DNA of 64,000 nt from Arcobacter vandammei (lineage in GTDB: Bacteria > Campylobacterota > Campylobacteria > Campylobacterales > Arcobacteraceae): assembly GCF_016106035.1 (NCBI RefSeq), contig NZ_JADKPZ010000005.1, positions 62,001-126,000 on the forward strand. The letters run 5' to 3'. Shown piece after piece: positions 9,401 through 19,306 of this stretch. The position numbers and the translations under genes were made by a program. Each line of letters starts with the position of its first letter. Position 1 is the stretch's first letter. The notes under the pieces were generated by a model. It saw nothing but the letters and a program-made list of their open reading frames with translations, was not told the DNA's origin and ran no database searches.

Positions 9401-10174
9401 ATGATAAAAATAGGTATTTTAGGAAGTACAGGAAGAGTTGGGACTCTTTTAATTGATGATTTAAAAAATGATACAGAAGCAAAATTAGCTTGTGTTCATG
9501 TTTTTGATAAAATTGAAAAAGTTTTACCAGAAGATACAGTTGTAACAAATGATATAAAAGTCGTATTTGATGAGAGTGATGTAATTATTGATTTCTCAAG
9601 CCCTGTTGCAACTGAAGAGCTTTTAAATGCAGTTATTGAAGGTGGAAAAAGAAAAGCACTTGTAATTGCAACAACTGGATTAAACAAGCACCAGCAAAAC
9701 CTACTTCTTGAAGCTAGTAAGCTTGTACCTATTTTATATGCTACAAATATGAGTTTAGGAGTTGCAGTTTTAAATAGACTTGTAGCTCTTGCTTCTAAAA
9801 CATTAAGAGATTTTGATATAGAAATAGTTGAGCAACACCATAGACACAAAGTTGATTCACCTTCAGGAACAGCATTAACTCTTGCTGAACATGCTGTAAG
9901 TGCTAGAGATTTAGAGCTTGATAGTGTAAGAGTATCAGGAAGAGATGGGCAAATTGGAGCTAGAACTAAAGATGAAATTGCTGTTATGGCATTAAGAGGT
10001 GGTGATATTGTAGGTCGTCATACTGTTGGTTTTTATAACGATGGCGAGTTTTTGGAGTTGAATCATACAGCAACTGCAAGAAATACTTTTTCAAAAGGTG
10101 CTATTAGGGTTGCAAAATGGATAGTGAATAAAGATGCAAATCTTTACTCAATTAACGATGCTTTAGGATTATAA
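9401..10174 (+). CDS. dapB: 4-hydroxy-tetrahydrodipicolinate reductase
   Basis: Catalyses the NAD(P)H-dependent reduction step of lysine/diaminopimelate synthesis. The 257-residue protein has the N-terminal Rossmann motif GSTGRVG, the signature [15 protein letters not shown] with the catalytic His pair and Lys, and the C-terminal [12 protein letters not shown]. Length fits the family. It is packed between trxB and purF with gaps of 5 bases and 1 base, which implies co-transcription. Confidence 0.97.
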   Translation: MIKIGILGSTGRVGTLLIDDLKNDTEAKLACVHVFDKIEKVLPEDTVVTNDIKVVFDESDVIIDFSSPVATEELLNAVIEGGKRKALVIATTGLNKHQQNLLLEASKLVPILYATNMSLGVAVLNRLVALASKTLRDFDIEIVEQHHRHKVDSPSGTALTLAEHAVSARDLELDSVRVSGRDGQIGARTKDEIAVMALRGGDIVGRHTVGFYNDGEFLELNHTATARNTFSKGAIRVAKWIVNKDANLYSINDALGL

Positions 10175-10175
10175 T

Positions 10176-11522
10176 ATGTGTGCAATAGTTGGAATATATG
10201 GAAATGAAAATGCTGCTAGACTAGCTTCAATATCTCTTTTTGCGATGCAACATCGTGGACAAGAAGCAACAGGTATATCATCTTCTTGTAATGGAAAAAT
10301 ATATACAAAAAAAGATAGAGGTTTGGTTTCTGAAGTTTTTAATGATGAAGCTTTAGAGTACTTAAAAGGAAATATGGCAATTGGTCATAATAGATATGCA
10401 ACTGCTGGAAGTGATTCAGTTTTAGATGCACAACCTGTTTATGCGAAGTATAAACTAGGAGAAATATCTATTGTTCATAATGGAAATCTAATAAATAAAG
10501 ATGAAGTTAGAAATGATTTGATTGATAAAGGTGCTATTTTCCAAACTGGAATGGATACAGAAAACTTAATTCACTTAATTGCGAAAAACTCAAAAGATCA
10601 CTTAAGAGATAGAATTATTGAGGCTTTAAATAGAACTATTGGAGCATACTGTTTTATAGTTCAAAGTAGAAGTAAACAGTTTGTAATAAGAGATAGATAT
10701 GGAATTAGACCTCTGTCTTTAGGAAAATTAAAAAGTGGTGGTTATATAGTTGCTAGTGAAACTTGTGCTTTTGATTTAGTAGGTGCTGAGTTTATAAGAG
10801 ATGTAAGACCAGGAGAAATGCTTATTTTTAGTGAAGAAGATGATATTGAATCTGTTCAACTTTTTGAACCAGAGTTTAGACCTTGTGCTTTTGAATATGT
10901 ATATTTTGCAAGACCAGATTCTGTAATAGACGGTAAAAATGTATATACAACAAGAGAAAATATGGGTAAAGCACTAGCTAGAAATGATGCAAATAGTAAA
11001 ATAAAATATGATATGGTTGTACCAGTTCCTGATAGTGGAGTTCCTGCAGCTTTAGGATATTCAGCTCAAAGTGGAATACCTTTTAAGTATGGAATTATAA
11101 GAAATCACTATATTGGAAGAACATTTATTGAACCAACTCAAGAGATGAGAAACTTAAAAGTAAAAATGAAACTAAGTCCTATGAGTTCTATTATTGCTGG
11201 GAAAACTCTGCTTGTAATTGATGATTCAATTGTAAGAGGAACAACTTCAAAAAGAATAGTAAAAATGCTAAAAGAAGCAGGTGCAAAAGAGGTTCATTTT
11301 AGAGTTGCAAGTCCTGAGATAAAATTCCCTTGTTTTTATGGAATAGATACTCCAACAAGAGAGGAGCTAATATCTACTCAAATGACAAAAGATGAAGTTT
11401 GTAAATATATAGAGGCTGATAGTTTAGAGTACCTTTCAATAGAGGACTTAGTAAGCGCAATAGGAGATGATAGACACTATGCACTTGAAAGTTTTGACGG
11501 AGACTATTTCGTAAAAGCATAA
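10176..11522 (+). CDS. purF: Amidophosphoribosyltransferase
   Basis: First committed step of purine synthesis: PRPP plus glutamine to phosphoribosylamine. The 448-residue product has the N-terminal nucleophile Cys at residue 2 (MCAIVGIYGN), exposed after removal of Met with no longer propeptide. The glutaminase motifs HNRYATAG and HNGNL follow, and then the PRPP-binding signature VIDDSIVRGTTS. Its stop codon overlaps the next start by one base. Confidence 0.97.
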   Translation: MCAIVGIYGNENAARLASISLFAMQHRGQEATGISSSCNGKIYTKKDRGLVSEVFNDEALEYLKGNMAIGHNRYATAGSDSVLDAQPVYAKYKLGEISIVHNGNLINKDEVRNDLIDKGAIFQTGMDTENLIHLIAKNSKDHLRDRIIEALNRTIGAYCFIVQSRSKQFVIRDRYGIRPLSLGKLKSGGYIVASETCAFDLVGAEFIRDVRPGEMLIFSEEDDIESVQLFEPEFRPCAFEYVYFARPDSVIDGKNVYTTRENMGKALARNDANSKIKYDMVVPVPDSGVPAALGYSAQSGIPFKYGIIRNHYIGRTFIEPTQEMRNLKVKMKLSPMSSIIAGKTLLVIDDSIVRGTTSKRIVKMLKEAGAKEVHFRVASPEIKFPCFYGIDTPTREELISTQMTKDEVCKYIEADSLEYLSIEDLVSAIGDDRHYALESFDGDYFVKA

Positions 11523-12487
11523 TGAGAAAAAATTTAAAAGAAGTATTGACTATTGGTCGATACTTCAAAAACAAATTCAAAGAAAAAGTTTATAAAGTTC
11601 CAATTTCAATATCTGGATTTACTTGCCCAAATATAGATGGTACAAAGGCAAAAGGTGGTTGTTCTTTTTGTGAAAATGACTCTTTTAGCCCAAATTTACA
11701 AGAGAAAAAAACAAAATTCAAACTAAACCCAAATATAGAAGAAAATCCTTTTTTAGAAAATCAATTAAAACAGTTAGAGATGCAATTTCTTGCTACGAAA
11801 AAGAGGCTAGAAAATAAATTTGGTGCAAAAAAATTTATAGTATATTTTCAATCTTTTACAAATACTTATGCTCCGCTTAGCACTTTAAAAGCTTTATATG
11901 AAAAAGCTCTTAGTTTTGAAGGTGTTTTAGGGCTTAGTATAGGGACTAGAACAGATTGTGTAAGTGATGAGATTTTGGATTATTTGCTTGATTTATCAAA
12001 ACAAAAAGAGATTTGGATAGAGTATGGAATACAAAGCTTTTTTCAAAAAACACTTGATAAAATAAATCGTGCAGATGATGTTGAAAATATGAGATACTGG
12101 ATAAAAAGAACAAAAGATAAGGGCTTAAATGTTTGTGGGCATTTAATCTATGGTTTACCAGATGAAACTCAAGAGATGATGTTGGAGACTTTTAGACAAA
12201 CAGTTGATTTAAAAGTTGATAGTATTAAATTTCATCCACTTTATGTGGTAAAACATACACTTCTTACAAATGAGTTTAAAAAAGGTAGATTTACACCTAT
12301 AAGTGAAGAGTTATATATTGATACAGTTGTAAAATCTATTGTAGCTTTGCCAGAAAATATCTCTGTTCAAAGAGTAACAGCTGGAATAGATGATAATTCA
12401 CTTTTATCTCCAATGTGGTGTAAAAATAAACATCAACAGATGAAAAATATTAGAGAGGCTTTGGAAGAGAGAGGATTTAATTATTAA
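11522..12487 (+). CDS. TIGR01212 family radical SAM protein (YhcC-like)
   Basis: The 321-residue protein carries the spaced cluster-binding cysteines typical of this family: the first in GFTCPNIDG and the next two in GGCSFC, a longer spacing than the classical CxxxCxxC. The Y(F)QSFTNTYAP segment and the IGTRTDCV, EYGIQS and HLIYGLPDET blocks follow the radical SAM barrel. Its substrate is not established. The ATG overlaps the purF stop (TAATG), so translation is probably coupled. Confidence 0.88.
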   Translation: MRKNLKEVLTIGRYFKNKFKEKVYKVPISISGFTCPNIDGTKAKGGCSFCENDSFSPNLQEKKTKFKLNPNIEENPFLENQLKQLEMQFLATKKRLENKFGAKKFIVYFQSFTNTYAPLSTLKALYEKALSFEGVLGLSIGTRTDCVSDEILDYLLDLSKQKEIWIEYGIQSFFQKTLDKINRADDVENMRYWIKRTKDKGLNVCGHLIYGLPDETQEMMLETFRQTVDLKVDSIKFHPLYVVKHTLLTNEFKKGRFTPISEELYIDTVVKSIVALPENISVQRVTAGIDDNSLLSPMWCKNKHQQMKNIREALEERGFNY

Positions 12488-12504
12488 GTAGCAAATGCTA
12501 CTTA
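12485..12504. terminator. Bidirectional hairpin between radical SAM gene and lysR
   Basis: AAGTAGCA at 12486-12493 pairs with TGCTACTT at 12496-12503 over a two-base gap and is followed by AATTTTTAA. It overlaps the stop codons of both convergent genes. Confidence 0.6.
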
Positions 12505-13394
12505 ATTTTTAAAAGATAATCAACAACATTTTCTACAAAAGCATCGTGTTTTCTATCTTTTCTATATGCAATATATAGTTTTCTTATCATTTTTTGATTA
12601 CCAATTCTTGATTCATATAAAGCACCAGCTTTTAATAAAGATTCTATTGCATTTCTTGAAACAATAGAAACTGTTGGAGTATCGTTTTTATCAGAGTGTA
12701 GAACAGTTTGAACTATTGTTGTAGCACTTGTAACTTCACTTGTTACATTGAAAGTATCACAATCAGGATAATTTGCTTTTTCAAGAGAATCTTTAAATAA
12801 TAGTCTAGTATTTGATTCAGGATTTCTGCAAACCCATTTATAAGATACTAAATCTTCAGCTTTAGCTTTTGTTGGAAGTTTTTGATTAGAAAATATTACA
12901 ATTTCATCTTCCATCCACTCTCTATAAATAATATCATCATTTGCAATATAGTTTTCAACTAAAGCAATATCAATTTTTTTATCAAGTAAATCTTCTATTG
13001 CTTCGTGTGAAACAGAAACATTTATAGATACATCATTTCTAATATTTTCTTTTAAATTATTTAAAAATCTAGGAAGAATATAATTTCCTATAATAAAACT
13101 AGCACCAAATATAAAAGTAGTGCTTTTATTCATAATTTTTAACAGTTCTTTTTCTGCATTACTTACACACTTTTCTATTTTAAGTGCTATTCCATGAAGA
13201 ATTTGCCCCTCTTTTGTAAGTTTTATACCATTTTTCTTTCTATCAACAATTTGAACATCTAAATAGTCTTCGATAAATTTCATTTGTTGAGTAACAGCTG
13301 GTTGTGAAATTCCTAGTTTTGCTGATGCTTTTGAAAAAGACTTCTCTCTTACAACAGTTAAAAAAGTCTCCAATTTAGCAAAATCATTAAGCAT
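12498..13394 (-). CDS. LysR family transcriptional regulator
   Basis: The 298-residue protein has an N-terminal winged helix-turn-helix (about residues 6-65, containing SKASAKLGISQPAVTQQMKFIE) and a C-terminal periplasmic-binding-protein-like effector domain (from about residue 95). Target and ligand are unknown. LysR regulators often control a divergent neighbour; here that is the uvrD helicase gene across 115 bases, a functionally unlikely target, so it probably acts elsewhere or on itself. Confidence 0.93.
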   Translation of the reverse strand: MLNDFAKLETFLTVVREKSFSKASAKLGISQPAVTQQMKFIEDYLDVQIVDRKKNGIKLTKEGQILHGIALKIEKCVSNAEKELLKIMNKSTTFIFGASFIIGNYILPRFLNNLKENIRNDVSINVSVSHEAIEDLLDKKIDIALVENYIANDDIIYREWMEDEIVIFSNQKLPTKAKAEDLVSYKWVCRNPESNTRLLFKDSLEKANYPDCDTFNVTSEVTSATTIVQTVLHSDKNDTPTVSIVSRNAIESLLKAGALYESRIGNQKMIRKLYIAYRKDRKHDAFVENVVDYLLKIK

Positions 13395-13483
13395 TCAATT
13401 CTCCATAAATAAATTATCATAATAATAACATTTATTTATATATAGAATAATTAAAGGAAATATCCAATTTATAATTCTTATGG

Positions 13484-13489
13484 TATAAT
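13484..13489 (+). promoter_or_regulatory. Extended -10 promoter for uvrD operon
   Basis: TGGTATAAT, an extended -10 element (TGn plus TATAAT), ends 20 bases before the uvrD ATG. A GGAGA ribosome site lies between. No clear -35 box. Confidence 0.7.
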
Positions 13490-13509
13490 CTATATTTATT
13501 GGAGAAAAA

Positions 13510-15564
13510 ATGTCTGAAAATTTACTATATTCATTAAACGATTCACAAAAAGTTGCCGCTCAACATATAGATGGACCACTTTTGATTTTAGCTGGAGCTG
13601 GAAGTGGAAAAACAAAAACTATTACCACAAGATTAGCTTTTTTAATTTCAATTGGAATAGATCCAAAATCTATTTTGACTTTAACTTTTACAAATAAAGC
13701 TGCAAACGAGATGAGAGAAAGAGCATATTTTCTTTTAGATTCAGCAGAGTTAAATACACCACCACTTTTATGTACATTTCACAAATTTGGATTACTTTTT
13801 TTAAAATTTTATATAAGTGAATTGGACAGAAAAAATAACTTTATTATAATAGATAGTGATGATAAAAGAAGAGTTTTAAAATCTATAAATAAAGATATTC
13901 CATCAGCACTATTGGGAAGTGAAATATCAAAATATAAAAACTCAATAATGACTCCAGCAGAAGTAAAAGCACAAGCACAAGGTAAACTTTATACAGAAAT
14001 TGCAGATATTTATGCTTCTTATGAAGAGCATTTGCTTAAAAATAATCTTGTTGATTTTGATGATTTACTTCTTTTACCATATAAAATTTTAAAAAATAAT
14101 CAAACTTTAGCAGAACAAATAAGTAGTAAGTACCAATACATAATGGTAGATGAGTATCAAGATACAAATGAGCTTCAATATAGACTTTTAAGACTTCTTT
14201 GTAGCTCTCATGATAATCTTTGTGTAGTTGGTGATGATGACCAAAGTATTTATGGCTGGAGAGGTGCAACTATTAAAAATATTTTAAATTTTAATGAACA
14301 TTTTGAAAAGGCAACAATAGTAAAACTCGAAGAAAATTATCGTTCTACTGATACTATTTTGCTTCATGCAAATGCTTTGATTGAACATAATCGTGATAGA
14401 TTAGGTAAAAAACTTGTAGGAACAAAAGATAAAGGTAGTTCTATTAAAATTTATGAATCAAGTGATGAAAATGATGAGACAAGAAAGATAGTTGAAGATA
14501 TAAAAAAACTTATATCAAGTGGTGAAAATGCAAAAGATATAGCAATTTTATTTAGAGTAAATGCTTTATCAAGATCACTTGAAGAAGGTTTTAATAAAGC
14601 AGGATTGAATTATAAACTTGTTGGTGGAATGAAATTCTACGAAAGAACAGAGATAAAAGATTTAATAGCATATTTTAGAATTTTGACAAACTTAAGCGAT
14701 AATTTCTCTATAAAAAGGGTTATAAATAAACCAAAAAGAGGAATAGGAGCAACAACCATAGATAAGCTTGAAGAAAAAGCAAACGAGCTTAATATATCTA
14801 TTTTTGATTTAATCCAAGACTCAACACCTGATGAATTAAGTGCTGTTGTTGGTAAAAAAAATTCAAGAACATTAAAAGTTTTTGAAGCTTCTATTTTAGA
14901 CTTAAGAGAGCTTATGTCTGAATCAAGAATGAGATTATTAGATAGTTTTGAAGACACTTTTGATTATAGAGCTTCTTATGATAATCTTCCAGATGGTTTT
15001 GAAAGACAAGCCAATATTGATGAGTTTTATGGATATATTAGAGATTATTTTATACAAAATCCTCATTTAGATTTAAAAGATTTTTTAAATGAAATTGCAC
15101 TTGAAAGTCAAAATGATGAGTATTCAAATGAAGCTGTTTCTATGATGAGTATTCACGCTTCAAAAGGATTAGAGTTTAAACACCTTTTTATAATTGGGCT
15201 TGAAGAGGGATTTTTCCCAATCATTGGAGATGGAACAGATTTAGAAGAAGAGAGACGACTAGGATATGTTGCATTTACAAGAGCTATGGATAATTTAACT
15301 CTATCTTTTGTTCATTCAAGATTTTATAAAGGGAAAAGAACTCAACTAAATAAAAGTAGATTTTTAGTAGAAAGTGGTTTGGTAAAAGGAAGCTTAGTAA
15401 TAGAAAAGAGTTCTGGATTTAAAAAAGGTGATATGGTAAGCCATAAGATTTTTGGTCAAGGAAGAGTTGAAAAAGCTGTTAGTGCTGGAAAAGATTATAA
15501 GCTTACAATTAATTTTGGTGGGCAAAAAAGAGATATATTATCTTCTTTTGTGGAAAAAAATTAA
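13510..15564 (+). CDS. uvrD: UvrD/PcrA-type ATP-dependent DNA helicase
   Basis: A superfamily 1A 3'-5' DNA helicase for repair and replication-fork maintenance. The 684-residue product has Walker A AGAGSGKT at residues 28-35, LTFTNKAANEM (motif Ia), Walker B VDEYQDTN, GDDDQSIYGWRGA (motif III), LEENYRS (motif IV), SIHASKGLEF and VAFTRAM (motifs V-VI). A small C-terminal beta domain (KKGDMVSHKIFGQGRV) matches the Tudor-like module of PcrA/UvrD that contacts RNA polymerase. It heads the uvrD-truB-ispE-smpB run. Confidence 0.95.
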   Translation: MSENLLYSLNDSQKVAAQHIDGPLLILAGAGSGKTKTITTRLAFLISIGIDPKSILTLTFTNKAANEMRERAYFLLDSAELNTPPLLCTFHKFGLLFLKFYISELDRKNNFIIIDSDDKRRVLKSINKDIPSALLGSEISKYKNSIMTPAEVKAQAQGKLYTEIADIYASYEEHLLKNNLVDFDDLLLLPYKILKNNQTLAEQISSKYQYIMVDEYQDTNELQYRLLRLLCSSHDNLCVVGDDDQSIYGWRGATIKNILNFNEHFEKATIVKLEENYRSTDTILLHANALIEHNRDRLGKKLVGTKDKGSSIKIYESSDENDETRKIVEDIKKLISSGENAKDIAILFRVNALSRSLEEGFNKAGLNYKLVGGMKFYERTEIKDLIAYFRILTNLSDNFSIKRVINKPKRGIGATTIDKLEEKANELNISIFDLIQDSTPDELSAVVGKKNSRTLKVFEASILDLRELMSESRMRLLDSFEDTFDYRASYDNLPDGFERQANIDEFYGYIRDYFIQNPHLDLKDFLNEIALESQNDEYSNEAVSMMSIHASKGLEFKHLFIIGLEEGFFPIIGDGTDLEEERRLGYVAFTRAMDNLTLSFVHSRFYKGKRTQLNKSRFLVESGLVKGSLVIEKSSGFKKGDMVSHKIFGQGRVEKAVSAGKDYKLTINFGGQKRDILSSFVEKN

Positions 15565-15573
15565 GGGATATTT

Positions 15574-16437
15574 TTGCAAAAAAGAGTTTATGAAAAAGGT
15601 GAGATAAATAAGCTTTTTGTTGTAAATAAGCCAATGTTTATTAGCTCAAATTTCTATTTAAATAAGATAAAAAGAGCTTATAAAAATAAAAAAGCAGGTT
15701 TTAGTGGAACACTTGACCCTTTTGCAAAAGGTTGTTTGATAGTTGCATTTGGGCAATATGCGAAGCTTTTTAAATACTTAGAAAAAACACCAAAGGTTTA
15801 TAAAGCAGTTGTTTGGCTAGGAGTTGAATCTGAATCTTTTGATATTGAAAGAATTTCTAATATAGGTTTAGAAAAAAGATTTGAAAATATTTTTATAAAA
15901 AATGAGATAGAAAAATTAAAAGGAAAAATAGATTATATTCCTCCAAAATTTTCAGCAAAAAGAGTAAATGGATTAAAGGCTTATGAATTAGCTAGAGAGG
16001 GCTTAGAATTTGAACTAAAAGCTTCAACAATGGAGGTTTTTGATATAAAGTTTATACATTATAATCACCCTTTTATTACTTTTGAAGCAAAAGTTAGTGA
16101 GGGTAGCTATATAAGATCTTTAGCTCAAAAATTTTTAGAAAATATAAATTCAAAAGGAACTTTAAGTTATCTTGAAAGGATTTGTGAGGGAAAATTTCAT
16201 TTTGATAATCATAAAGAGTTAAATCCTCTTGATTTTATTGATTTACCAAAAAACAGATATAGCGGAACAAAAGAGTGGTTGGAAGTTGGAAGAAGAATAG
16301 GCAAAGATTATTTGAGTATAAAAGATAATGGAAAATATATTATAGAAGTTGATTCATTTTTTTCAATCATTGAAATTATTGGTGATGAAGTAAAATATCT
16401 TTTAAATAAAGTTCCAAAAATAAAAGAGGGAAAATGA
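15574..16437 (+). CDS. truB: tRNA pseudouridine(55) synthase
   Basis: Makes pseudouridine 55 in the T-loop of tRNAs. The 287-residue protein has the catalytic Asp in FSGTLDPFAKG and the conserved VNKP and GSYIRSL blocks. The start is TTG at 15574, preceded by AAGGGA; no ATG gives a complete N-terminus. The stop overlaps the ispE start (ATGA). In related epsilonproteobacteria csrA lies beside ispE; it is absent here. Confidence 0.95.
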   Translation: MQKRVYEKGEINKLFVVNKPMFISSNFYLNKIKRAYKNKKAGFSGTLDPFAKGCLIVAFGQYAKLFKYLEKTPKVYKAVVWLGVESESFDIERISNIGLEKRFENIFIKNEIEKLKGKIDYIPPKFSAKRVNGLKAYELAREGLEFELKASTMEVFDIKFIHYNHPFITFEAKVSEGSYIRSLAQKFLENINSKGTLSYLERICEGKFHFDNHKELNPLDFIDLPKNRYSGTKEWLEVGRRIGKDYLSIKDNGKYIIEVDSFFSIIEIIGDEVKYLLNKVPKIKEGK

Positions 16438-17201
16438 TTAAAAAATCATATGCAAAGGTAAATATTTTTTTAAAAATAGTTGGAATAAAAGATAATTATC
16501 ACCTTTTAGCTTCAAGATTTGTACTTGTAAAAAACCTTTTTGATGAAGTTTCTTTTATCAAAAAAAATGTAGAAAGTTTTACTTTGGAGGGAAATTTTTC
16601 TTGCTCTTTAGAGAAAAATACAGTTTATAAAGCTTATAAAGAGTTAGAACAATATGAGAAAGTAAAAGATTTTTTTCAATCTCATATTGTAAAAATTGAT
16701 AAAAATATTCCAGAGTTCGCAGGACTTGGTGGTGGAAGTTCAAATGCTGCAACCTTTTTAAATATGGTAAATAGTGCTTGTTCTTTGAATTTGAGTAAAG
16801 ATGAACTAGCAAAAATTGGAGCAAAAATTGGAGCAGATGTTCCTTTTTTTGTATATGAATATGATAGTGCAAATGTTAGTGGAGTTGGAGAAGAGGTTGT
16901 TGAGTTTAAAGAAGAGTGCTTAGATATTGAGGTTATTACACCCAAAATTGCTTGTGATACAGGAAAAATTTATAAAACATTCAGAGAAAAATTTTATAAA
17001 GAGTTATCTAAAGATAAAGCTAAAGAGCTTTTTGCTACAAATTCAATAGATATTTTAAATAACTTAAAGATAGAAAATGCAAATGATTTGTATCTTCCAG
17101 CTTTAAGTTTAAGCGAAAATCTAAAAGATTATGCCAAAGATGGTTGGTTTTTTAGTGGTAGCGGAAGTTCATTTTTTAGGATAAACAATGGCAAAAGTTA
17201 A
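16434..17201 (+). CDS. ispE: 4-diphosphocytidyl-2-C-methyl-D-erythritol kinase
   Basis: GHMP-family kinase of the MEP isoprenoid pathway. The 255-residue product has the ATP-binding [10 protein letters not shown] loop, the N-terminal [10 protein letters not shown] and the C-terminal GSGSSFF motif. It overlaps truB by 4 bases and smpB by 14 bases, so the three are almost certainly co-translated. ispH, a later enzyme of the same pathway, is at 30822-31658. Confidence 0.96.
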   Translation: MIKKSYAKVNIFLKIVGIKDNYHLLASRFVLVKNLFDEVSFIKKNVESFTLEGNFSCSLEKNTVYKAYKELEQYEKVKDFFQSHIVKIDKNIPEFAGLGGGSSNAATFLNMVNSACSLNLSKDELAKIGAKIGADVPFFVYEYDSANVSGVGEEVVEFKEECLDIEVITPKIACDTGKIYKTFREKFYKELSKDKAKELFATNSIDILNNLKIENANDLYLPALSLSENLKDYAKDGWFFSGSGSSFFRINNGKS

Positions 17202-17661
17202 AGAGAAAAAAAATTTGGTTTTTAGAAATAAAAAAGCTTTTCATGATTTCACAATCTTAGATAGTTTAGAAGCTGGAATTATGCTTGAAGGAAGTGAAGT
17301 AAAAGCTATAAGAGAAGGAAGAGTAAACTTAAAAGACTCTTTTGTAAGAATTATAAAAGGTGAAGTTTTTTTATTAAATGCTCATATTTCGCATCTTAGC
17401 ACTACTCATAGTACATATAGACCTGATGAAAGAAGAGCTAGAAAATTACTTTTGCACTCAAAACAAATAGGAAAGATGTATGCAAAAGTTACAAAAGAGG
17501 GTATAACTTTAGTGTGTACAAAACTATATTTTAATGATAAAAATATGATAAAAGTGGAAGTAGCAACTGCTCAAGGTAAAAAACTTCACGATAAAAGAGA
17601 AGCATTAAAAGAAAAGACTATGAAAAGAGATACTCAAATTATTCTAAAATCTTATAAATAA
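17188..17661 (+). CDS. smpB: SsrA-binding protein
   Basis: Binds tmRNA and delivers it to stalled ribosomes in trans-translation. The 157-residue product has the N-terminal NKKAFHDF, the [18 protein letters not shown] block and the basic C-terminal tail rich in Lys and Arg ([15 protein letters not shown]) that enters the mRNA channel. The ATG at 17188 lies inside ispE. Confidence 0.97.
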   Translation: MAKVKEKKNLVFRNKKAFHDFTILDSLEAGIMLEGSEVKAIREGRVNLKDSFVRIIKGEVFLLNAHISHLSTTHSTYRPDERRARKLLLHSKQIGKMYAKVTKEGITLVCTKLYFNDKNMIKVEVATAQGKKLHDKREALKEKTMKRDTQIILKSYK

Positions 17662-17826
17662 GATAATTTTTCTCCTGATTTTATTATCAAAAAAATCGAT
17701 AAAAATAGCATATAGTCGTTAATTAATTGTTAATTTTTTTGTTACTTTTAAGTTTGCCTTTGATATTATTTTGCCTAATGAGTGACATATTTGTGACTTG
17801 TATATAAAAACTGTAGGAGGAAATTG

Positions 17827-19293
17827 ATGCAAAACAGTGCACAAATTGAGTATGACTACTCTGTTGCTAAGTGTTTTACATTTACAACAATCTTGTTTGG
17901 TATCATTGGTATGACAATTGGTGTTGTACTTGCTTTTCAATTAGCTTTTCCAGAGCTAAACTATTTGGCTGGAGAATATGGTACATTTAGTAGATTAAGA
18001 CCATTGCACACAAATGGTGTAGCATTTGGATTTACACTAAGTGGAGTTTTTGCTGGATGGTATTATATATCTCAAAGGGTATTAAAAGTTTCATTAAAAG
18101 AGTCTCCTTTTTTAATGGTTATTGCTAAATTACACTTTTGGTTATATTTTATAACAATTCTTTTAGCTGTTGTTACACTATTTATGGGATATACAACTTC
18201 AAAAGAGTATGCTGAACTTGAGTGGCCATTAGACATTTTAGTTGTTCTTTGGTGGGTTTTATGGGGAATTTCAATTTTTGGAATTATTGGAATTAGAAGA
18301 GAAAGAACTATTTATGTTTCTATTTGGTATTTCATTGCTACATTTATAGCAATTGCAATGCTTTATTTATTTAATAATATGGAAGTTCCAACTGCACTTG
18401 TAAGTGGATATGGTTCATGGATGCACTCTGTTTCTATGTATTCAGGTACAAATGATGCTATTGTTCAATGGTGGTATGGACACAATGCTGTTGCATTCGT
18501 ATTTACTACTCCAATTATTGCATTAATTTACTACTTCTTACCAAAAGAATCAGGACAAAATGTTTATTCATATAAATTATCAATCCTAGCTTTCTGGGGA
18601 TTATTATTTGTATATTTATGGGCTGGTGGACACCACTTAATTTACACAACTGTTCCAGATTGGATGCAAACTATGGGTTCAGTTATGTCTGTTGTTTTAA
18701 TTTTACCATCATGGGGATCTGCTATTAATATGCTTTTAACTATGAAAGGTGAGTGGAATCAGTTACAATCTAATACATTAATTAAATTTATGGTTTTAGC
18801 TTCAACATTCTATATGTTAAGTACTATTGAAGGACCAATTCAAGCTATTAAATCAGTAAATGCTATTGCACACTTTACAGACTGGATTCCAGGACACGTT
18901 CATGATGGAGTTTTAGGTTGGGTTGTATTTATGGTTATGGCAGCACTATTCCATATGGTTCCTAGAATGTTCAAAAGAGAGTTATACTCAAAATCATTGA
19001 TGGAAACTCAATTCTGGTTACAAACAGTTGGAATTGTTTTATACTTTACATCTATGTGGATTGCAGGTATTACTCAAGGTATGATGTGGAGAGCTTATGA
19101 TGAGTATGGTTCATTAGTTTACTCATTTATTGATACAGTTACAGTGTTACATCCATACTACACAATTAGAGCAGTTGGTGGGTTAATGTATTTAATCGGA
19201 TTCTTTATGTTTGCTTATAACATCTATAAAACAATTAGATGTGGAAGAGTATTAGATAAAGAACCAGCAAATGCAACTCCAGTAGCAGCTTAA
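17827..19293 (+). CDS. ccoN: cbb3-type cytochrome c oxidase subunit I
   Basis: Catalytic heme-copper subunit of the high-affinity cbb3 oxidase in the inner membrane. The 488-residue product has about 12 helices with the metal ligands visible in RPLHTNGVAF, WWYGHNAVAF (CuB His and Tyr region), AGGHHLIYT and PGHVHDG. The ATG at 17827 follows the ribosome site AGGAGG (17815-17820); a TTG three bases earlier is in frame but worse placed. It heads ccoNOQP and at least five downstream genes. The 165-base gap before it shows no convincing FNR box. Confidence 0.98.
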   Translation: MQNSAQIEYDYSVAKCFTFTTILFGIIGMTIGVVLAFQLAFPELNYLAGEYGTFSRLRPLHTNGVAFGFTLSGVFAGWYYISQRVLKVSLKESPFLMVIAKLHFWLYFITILLAVVTLFMGYTTSKEYAELEWPLDILVVLWWVLWGISIFGIIGIRRERTIYVSIWYFIATFIAIAMLYLFNNMEVPTALVSGYGSWMHSVSMYSGTNDAIVQWWYGHNAVAFVFTTPIIALIYYFLPKESGQNVYSYKLSILAFWGLLFVYLWAGGHHLIYTTVPDWMQTMGSVMSVVLILPSWGSAINMLLTMKGEWNQLQSNTLIKFMVLASTFYMLSTIEGPIQAIKSVNAIAHFTDWIPGHVHDGVLGWVVFMVMAALFHMVPRMFKRELYSKSLMETQFWLQTVGIVLYFTSMWIAGITQGMMWRAYDEYGSLVYSFIDTVTVLHPYYTIRAVGGLMYLIGFFMFAYNIYKTIRCGRVLDKEPANATPVAA

Positions 19294-19306
19294 GAAAGGG
19301 GAGAAA

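Noticed and set aside
17676-17692. Possible FNR box upstream of ccoN (TGAT ... ATCA)
   Set aside because: The half-sites are separated by six bases rather than four and lie about 140 bases upstream of the start, so it is not a convincing site.
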